64,000 bases of DNA from CAZJWC01 sp964550125 (lineage in GTDB: Bacteria; Bacillota; Clostridia; Christensenellales; Borkfalkiaceae). The position numbers were made by a program, and so were the translations under genes. This document shows, one piece after another, positions 59,714 to 64,000 of this stretch (position 1 is its first letter; each line of letters opens with the position of its first letter). Below the pieces are notes generated by a model that was not told where the DNA came from, ran no database searches, and saw only the letters and a program-made list of their open reading frames with translations. The stretch is taken from positions 1 through 64,000 of the forward strand of contig CAZJWC010000003.1 of assembly GCA_964550125.1 (NCBI GenBank). Reading direction: 5' to 3'.

Positions 59714-60604
59714 TTAGAATAAATTTGTTTGATTTTGTTCTTGCAGTCTGTAACTGCTACCTCGCAATTCAATTTTGGCTGTCGACATTGCTGCGATTCG
59801 GTCTACTGTCTTTTTCATTAGTCCACACTTTTCCACAAGGTCGACAAGGCTTTCATTGCTTGAAAATATTGTTGATTTTTGGTTTATGTATCTTGCGTTT
59901 ATGACATCGTATATTTTGTCTTGCATCCAGGTCTTTTCGCCATTTTTCATTACGATTTCTGTCCCCAAGTCATCAATAATCAAAAGGTCAACGCTTGTCA
60001 GTCTGTCAATAAATGCACTTTCCGTCATTGAATTGTTTGTAAATGTTGCTTTGATTTGTTTTGCTATTTCAAAAAAATTTGTAAATAACACGGTTGTAAA
60101 TCTTGCAAGCAGGGCATTTCCTATGCAGGCTGTTAAAAGGCTTTTGCCTGTTCCAACATCTCCGTATAAGTAAATTCCCAGTCCTTGCTTTTTTATTTCG
60201 TCCCAGTTCTCGCAGTATCTCTTGCATCTTTCTACTGCTCTTTTGAAATCATCTGGTCTGTTCATATCAAGGTTTTCAAAGGTTGCATTTCTGTATCGTT
60301 TTCCCAGAAGGCTTAGGTCTTTCAATCTTTGCAAACTCTGCATTCTCTCTTCGGCTTTTCTTCGTGCCTTTTCTTCTTCGAGTTTTTGTGATTGACATTC
60401 GCAAAGGCAAGTTACCACCATTGCGTTGTGTTGGAAGTATCTATGCCCACCACATTTGTTGCAGATCAATTCCCAGTTCTCGGTTAGGTGTTCATCTTCC
60501 TTGACTGTGTAATCTTGCAGTCTATTTTTTCTGCATTGAAGCAGTTGTTGTTCGGTCATCTTGCCTTCTGACTGACCTTCCAGTAATTGCGACATCATTT
60601 CCAT
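59714..60604 (-). CDS. DnaC-like helicase loader
   Basis: 296 aa. An N-terminal zinc-binding-like stretch (CNKCGG, CLCECQ, about 48-70), then an AAA+ ATPase with YLYGDVGTGKS (Walker A, about 145-155) and VDLLIIDDLGTE (Walker B, about 206-217). It loads the replicative helicase at the phage origin. Its ATG lies 10 bp inside the initiator gene end and is preceded by GGAGG. Directly downstream of the initiator, as in many Gram-positive phages. Confidence 0.88.
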   Translation of the reverse strand: MEMMSQLLEGQSEGKMTEQQLLQCRKNRLQDYTVKEDEHLTENWELICNKCGGHRYFQHNAMVVTCLCECQSQKLEEEKARRKAEERMQSLQRLKDLSLLGKRYRNATFENLDMNRPDDFKRAVERCKRYCENWDEIKKQGLGIYLYGDVGTGKSLLTACIGNALLARFTTVLFTNFFEIAKQIKATFTNNSMTESAFIDRLTSVDLLIIDDLGTEIVMKNGEKTWMQDKIYDVINARYINQKSTIFSSNESLVDLVEKCGLMKKTVDRIAAMSTAKIELRGSSYRLQEQNQTNLF

Positions 60605-61416
60605 GCGTTAGCCTCCTCACTTGATACCTTTTGTCTGCCCTGTTGGGGCTGTTGTGTTGTTTGACCTTCAATGCGTTGTTTTCGCTGTCGCTCTTCTTTC
60701 AGTGCATCAAAAGCCCATTTGCGAATTGATAGGTTGTCATTTTTGCATTTATAACCTTTGCGCTCCCTATATTCGCTGAAGTATTCAATTGCTGCTTCCC
60801 CATCTTTTTCTGATAAAAGCCGATTGTATTCATCTTCGGTTAAAAGAACATTTTTGTATTTCCCATACTTGTGTTTCTGTGTGGGTGTAGGAAGTGGGCT
60901 TGTCCCACTTTCTTCTTTTATACTTTCTTCTTTAACTTCTACTTTATCTTCTATTTCTATTTCTTTTTTAGGCGCCGAATGTTCGCCGAATGTTCGTGGA
61001 GTATTCGCCGAGCGTTCGTGGAGTGTTCGTGGAGTATTCGCCGAATGTTCGCCGAATATTTTTTGCTCATCGCCTGTATTTTCGGGTTTTTTTGGTATTT
61101 GACTTGGTGACGGTTTATCGATTTTTTGAAATTTATACCACTTTGTAAGTTGGAAATATTTTTTATTTTCAATTTCATAAAACTCAATTGACATTGTTTT
61201 TTCAATTTCTTTTAATGCAGACTCTATTTTTTTAAGAGACAATTCATCATCGTAGGGGAATAATTGCGATTTCAAGTATGCAGTGTTTGCTTTTCCCCTT
61301 CCTTCATCGTCAGCGTTTGATATAAGTCCTACCCATACCAACCTTGCCATTATTGAAAGGTTTGCAAAGTCTTCGCTTGTCCATATTCCTGGATCAATCA
61401 TTCTTTTCCTTGCCAT
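60595..61416 (-). CDS. Phage replication initiator (DnaD/helicase-loader type)
   Basis: 273 aa from the ATG at 61416, 5 bp after AGGAGG; the ATG three bases earlier is too close. The N-terminal 110 residues look like a winged-helix replisome-organiser domain (WTSEDFANLSIMARLVWVGL). The centre (about 118-145) is a Ser/Thr/His/Arg repeat (GEHSANTPRT, HERSANTPRT) encoded by 11-bp iterons. A charged linker and a DnaD-like C-terminal part follow (EYFSEYRERKGY). It probably binds the iterons within its own gene. Confidence 0.8.
   Translation of the reverse strand: MARKRMIDPGIWTSEDFANLSIMARLVWVGLISNADDEGRGKANTAYLKSQLFPYDDELSLKKIESALKEIEKTMSIEFYEIENKKYFQLTKWYKFQKIDKPSPSQIPKKPENTGDEQKIFGEHSANTPRTLHERSANTPRTFGEHSAPKKEIEIEDKVEVKEESIKEESGTSPLPTPTQKHKYGKYKNVLLTEDEYNRLLSEKDGEAAIEYFSEYRERKGYKCKNDNLSIRKWAFDALKEERQRKQRIEGQTTQQPQQGRQKVSSEEANAWK
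60974..61061. repeat. Iterons, probable phage replication origin
   Basis: Eight tandem 11-bp units, 88 bp in all, e.g. gccgaatgttc, gtggagtattc, gccgagcgttc, gtggagtgttc. The pattern is A A B A' B' B A A'' (plus strand), lying inside the initiator gene. The unit length is near one helical turn, so the sites face one side of the helix. Initiator genes containing the origin are common in temperate phages. Confidence 0.75.
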
Positions 61417-61864
61417 CATTTCCTCCTAAAAGTTTAATTATTGTTTTTGCAGTGTCTTGCTTGTTGCAATGGATAAACTCTACACCGTATTTCTCGGTCA
61501 TTGTCTTCATCGCCTTACTTAATACCTCGCTTGACACGTGGCTTATAAGTCCACCATTTCGCTTTCTTGGCGATTTCCATTGCTCTATTGGTATTTCTTC
61601 TTCTACCAAAATTACCAGCCTTATTCCTGCATCTTTTGCCCTTATACACTCTGCTCGAAATCTATCATGTTGTTTCCCACAAATGTTACCAGCAACCTCT
61701 ACCCAGTCTTTCTTGGTGTCTATGCAAGTTGTAAGGTTATCTATCCTTGCGTAGTCGCCTACATATAGTTTGTTCCTTACAACTGCCACACCCATACTGT
61801 TTAATTGGTCATTTAGTGTCTTGTGTTTTCCTATTTGATTTCTTGTGTCTTCAATTAGTATCAT
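61394..61864 (-). CDS. ERCC4-type nuclease
   Basis: 156 aa from the ATG at 61864 preceded by GAGGTGGCAA. ERCC4/XPF-like fold: LIEDTRNQIG (first acidic), YVGDYARIDN, then IDTKKDWVEVAGNI in place of the canonical ERKxxxD, which leaves the catalytic pattern altered but recognisable. It would cut branched DNA during recombination or replication. Lies 22 bp inside the initiator frame at its 3' end. The altered motif makes activity uncertain. Confidence 0.72.
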   Translation of the reverse strand: MILIEDTRNQIGKHKTLNDQLNSMGVAVVRNKLYVGDYARIDNLTTCIDTKKDWVEVAGNICGKQHDRFRAECIRAKDAGIRLVILVEEEIPIEQWKSPRKRNGGLISHVSSEVLSKAMKTMTEKYGVEFIHCNKQDTAKTIIKLLGGNDGKEKND

Positions 61865-62066
61865 TTGCCACCTCATAAATGTCCACGTGGCAGTATGTGC
61901 CACCCCTTATGGTTATGCCGAGTTGGTTGTTTGCGATGGTGCATTGGGCTTCAACTGCTGCCACAATGTCATCTATCCAGGCTCTTTCAATTTCTCTGGT
62001 TTCTTTTTCTCCGTCCCATCGTGTGAACTCGGCTATAATCTTTTTATCTTGTTTTGTTTGTGTCAT
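61851..62066 (-). CDS. Small phage protein, 71 aa
   Basis: 71 residues of mixed fold (EFTRWDGEKETREIERAWI), GGAGGTTGAT before the ATG, overlapping the ERCC4 gene by 14 bp. No family recognised. By place in the early operon it may accompany SSB or the nuclease. Confidence 0.6.
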   Translation of the reverse strand: MTQTKQDKKIIAEFTRWDGEKETREIERAWIDDIVAAVEAQCTIANNQLGITIRGGTYCHVDIYEVANDTN

Positions 62067-62075
62067 ATCAACCTC

Positions 62076-62429
62076 CTAAAATGGTAGGTCGTCATCATTG
62101 ATTGGATCTGAGTCTGCTTGTGGATCTGCTTCTTTCTTCTCGGTTTCTTCTTTGCATACAAAGTCTGCCGACATTGAATAGTATGTTTTGTCATCTTTCT
62201 GGGTTTGTTTTAACTTTCCACATGCGAGCACTCGGTCGCCTTTTTTAATTGCAAGTTTGCGATTCCATACTGTTATGTTGACAATTGGTAGGTTGTTTCC
62301 ATCTTTGTCTTTTCCCATTCCAATTCCAAACTCTATGAATTGCTCGCTATTGTATTCTTTGTCTTTTGCATCGCCTACGGTGCAACCTGCAATTATGCAG
62401 TCGTCTTTTCCATCTCTTTTAATAAACAT
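62076..62429 (-). CDS. ssb: Single-stranded DNA-binding protein
   Basis: 117 aa. A short OB-fold core (IKRDGKDDCIIAGCTVGDA..., NITVWNRKLAIKKGDRVLACGKLKQ), then an acidic disordered tail ending in DDDLPF, the tip by which SSBs recruit replication proteins. Shorter than bacterial SSB, like other phage SSBs. GAGGG before the ATG. Acts with the recombination genes on the right and the replication genes on the left. Confidence 0.9.
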   Translation of the reverse strand: MFIKRDGKDDCIIAGCTVGDAKDKEYNSEQFIEFGIGMGKDKDGNNLPIVNITVWNRKLAIKKGDRVLACGKLKQTQKDDKTYYSMSADFVCKEETEKKEADPQADSDPINDDDLPF

Positions 62430-62441
62430 TGATTTACCCTC

Positions 62442-62699
62442 CTAATCGTTCGCTATGCTTTGAACATAGGCTTTTTCTACATCAATAAGTTTTGTGATTT
62501 TATTGATTTCTCTATCGATTTCGTTGATTTTGTTATCGGCTTCTTGTTTGTTTCTAAATGCTAAATTTTCAAGCTCTTTGATTTTGTTTTCAATGTTTGA
62601 ATTGGTTTCGTTTTGTTTATCTCTGATTGCTTGTTTCTTGTTTCCAAGTGCTTCTTTTTTGCTGACATATTTGTCAATTTTGCTTCTAAATAATCTCAT
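62442..62699 (-). CDS. Small coiled-coil phage protein, 85 aa
   Basis: 85 residues, almost entirely a charged coiled coil (NSNIENKIKELENLAFRNK). Its start overlaps the previous stop (TAATG). Basic N-terminus (MRLFRSKIDKYVSKK). Unknown role, early operon. Confidence 0.6.
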   Translation of the reverse strand: MRLFRSKIDKYVSKKEALGNKKQAIRDKQNETNSNIENKIKELENLAFRNKQEADNKINEIDREINKITKLIDVEKAYVQSIAND

Positions 62700-63010
62700 T
62701 AGTCTTTTCCTCCTAAAATGTTTATTAAGTTTTCTATATCAAGATCGATTGAACTTGCTGCTCTTTTTAATAATTGCTCTTTCGCTGCATCTAATGCTTC
62801 TGCAAATTCAAGCATTGTTTTTATTGAAAATTCCCCAGCAATTATTGTTTGAATTCTTTTTTCGTTCTCGTGCAATGTTAAGCAGATTGTTGATTCTGCA
62901 TTTTCCATTTCGTGCACTCTTCCGTTTGATGATTTTACAATAACTTGTAAAGTTTCCTTTTCTTTTGTTCTTCTTACTGAGTCTTCTATAATTTCAATTC
63001 TTTTCTTCAT
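62699..63010 (-). CDS. Hypothetical early phage protein, 103 aa
   Basis: 103 aa, mixed helix and strand, with AAAGGAG before the ATG. Acidic with an Ala/Glu-rich helix (EFAEALDAAKEQLLKRAAS). No recognised domain. Confidence 0.6.
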   Translation of the reverse strand: MKKRIEIIEDSVRRTKEKETLQVIVKSSNGRVHEMENAESTICLTLHENEKRIQTIIAGEFSIKTMLEFAEALDAAKEQLLKRAASSIDLDIENLINILGGKD

Positions 63011-63011
63011 T

Positions 63012-63518
63012 TTAATTCTCCTTTTTGTAACCCTTCAAATTTTCAAGTTCCATCGGGGTTAGGGTTTCGATCCCGAGTTGTTTTGCTTCCTGGATAGTTC
63101 CATCTATCAAGATTGCCATTTCGGCGCTATCAAGCGTATGTGTTTCTTTATAAATCAAATATTTTACAAAAGCCTTGCCATTTTCGGTTGTTTCGCCTAT
63201 GGGTTTGGCGTATTTAAAGTATTTTGTTATTGGCACATCTTTCAATGCTTTGAAGCCTGCTTTTAAGCCCCTTTCATCGCTTGCTATCGTGCCATAGTCT
63301 AAATTCATTTGAACTTTTACCTCTTCTGCCGATTTCCTTACTGCTTTGGCGATTTTATCTACCAAAACATGAAAGTATGCATTTGCGTCAAGGCTTCTTT
63401 TCTTCCTGTAAGGTTTTATCTCGCAAATGTAAGGCTTTTCCTTAATCTCTGGCAGGATATTCATTAGTTCGTTTTGAACTTGTAGTATATCCTTTTGCTC
63501 TTGTATCAAAATTTCCAT
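63012..63518 (-). CDS. NinB-like recombination protein
   Basis: 168 aa. KKRSLDANAYFHVLVDKIAK (about 38-57) resembles the conserved N-terminal signature of NinB/Orf proteins that assist phage recombination by binding single-stranded DNA with RecA-type or SSAP systems. AAAGG before the ATG. Placed next to the YqaJ-like nuclease and SSB, consistent with a recombination module. Confidence 0.68.
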   Translation of the reverse strand: MEILIQEQKDILQVQNELMNILPEIKEKPYICEIKPYRKKRSLDANAYFHVLVDKIAKAVRKSAEEVKVQMNLDYGTIASDERGLKAGFKALKDVPITKYFKYAKPIGETTENGKAFVKYLIYKETHTLDSAEMAILIDGTIQEAKQLGIETLTPMELENLKGYKKEN

Positions 63519-63520
63519 AT

Positions 63521-64000
63521 TTAATCCTTTAATGTTATTCTTACGCTTGCCTTAATGGCTGATGTTTTTACATATTGTTCTGCAATCTCTGGCAGTTCCT
63601 TTTTAATTCTTGCCGAGTCGATTGTTTCCCTTGTGGTTGGTGCTACATAGGTTATTTTGAAGTATTCGTTATCAATACTCTTTACCCCTGTTTCTTCCAT
63701 TTTTTCAATAAGCATTTGTTTTAGTTCGCTTTCTGCTTTTTCAAGTTCCTTTTTCCTATCGTCAAGTGTTTTAAGTTCTTGCTGAATAGTTAGGATTTTT
63801 TCGCAGGATACAGTGTCAAGTTCCAGTGTTTTCTTTTGGAACAATTCGCAGTTCCTTTCGCATTCAAGCAATCTTTCGATTTCTTCTTGCTCGATTGGTT
63901 TGATTTCCACAATGTTGCAGGTGTCTTCATCTGGGAAGTGGATACAAAGGAATTTGTCGAACTTTTCGTTCATCAAGTATGCGTAAAGACTTAATTGCCA
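63521..64000 (-). CDS. YqaJ-like exonuclease, C-terminal part (cut by window edge)
   Basis: The frame is open to the right edge without a stop: the residues WQLSLYAYL just inside 64000 look like the end of a phage YqaJ-type exonuclease (a YAWQL-type pattern), and an ATG at 63973 without a Shine-Dalgarno sequence is not the start. The remainder (coiled coil about 50-95; VAPTTRETIDSARIK near the end) resembles the C-terminal extensions found on such nucleases and Gp157-like proteins. So this is a partial, 5'-truncated gene for a 5'-3' exonuclease of the recombination module. The catalytic core is outside the window. Confidence 0.6.
   Translation of the reverse strand, partial: WQLSLYAYLMNEKFDKFLCIHFPDEDTCNIVEIKPIEQEEIERLLECERNCELFQKKTLELDTVSCEKILTIQQELKTLDDRKKELEKAESELKQMLIEKMEETGVKSIDNEYFKITYVAPTTRETIDSARIKKELPEIAEQYVKTSAIKASVRITLKD

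Overview
The window is AT-rich DNA from a low-GC Firmicute, most likely an uncultured gut-type Clostridium relative. Supporting signs are strong AGGAGG ribosome binding sites, TTGAnn-17-TATAAT promoters, an AraC/DUF3793/flavodoxin cluster, an AgrC/AgrA-like two-component pair and SipW-type signal peptidases.

Layout. (1) 1-7.4 kb holds small chromosomal transcription units: the 3' end of tRNA-Tyr, a type IIG-like restriction-modification gene behind a structured leader RNA with a terminator and a competing antiterminator, a PnuC-like transporter that looks leaderless, a SAM methyltransferase, and a flavodoxin/DUF3793/AraC group. (2) 7.4-29.6 kb is one long minus-strand surface-fibre locus. An AgrC/AgrA-like kinase and regulator lie upstream of an operon with five exported proteins carrying TasA-like N-termini (two are giant, 1,428 and 1,965 aa), two SipW-like (S26B) signal peptidases, a membrane-anchored McrB-like AAA+ ATPase, and a 1,269-aa protein joining a DUF2357-like region, a long coiled coil and two degenerate DegV-like modules. 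This gene combination is not one I recognise. (3) 29.8-31.0 kb carries an IS481-like transposase gene. (4) 31.0-64.0 kb is a phage or prophage read entirely leftward apart from two plus-strand morons. From right to left it has recombination and replication genes (a YqaJ-like nuclease C-terminus, a NinB-like protein, SSB, an ERCC4-type nuclease, an initiator gene containing iterons, a DnaC-like loader), accessory genes (DedA-like membrane protein, ArpU-like regulator, ParB-methyltransferase, short SAM synthetase), terminase, capsid, portal, membrane and tail genes, then receptor-binding proteins.

The phage ends in a complete diversity-generating retroelement (DGR): reverse transcriptase, Avd-like protein, a 127-bp template repeat (TR) and a variable repeat (VR1) at the 3' end of a tail protein. 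A second variable repeat (VR2) lies 26 kb away at the end of a gene in the early region. Every mismatch between TR and the VRs (11 in VR1, 13 in VR2) is at a template adenine, and both VRs are followed at the same distance by a hairpin with a GNRA tetraloop. One template therefore appears to diversify a structural protein and an early-region protein.

No integrase, lysis gene or tape-measure gene is visible, so phage boundaries and morphology remain open.
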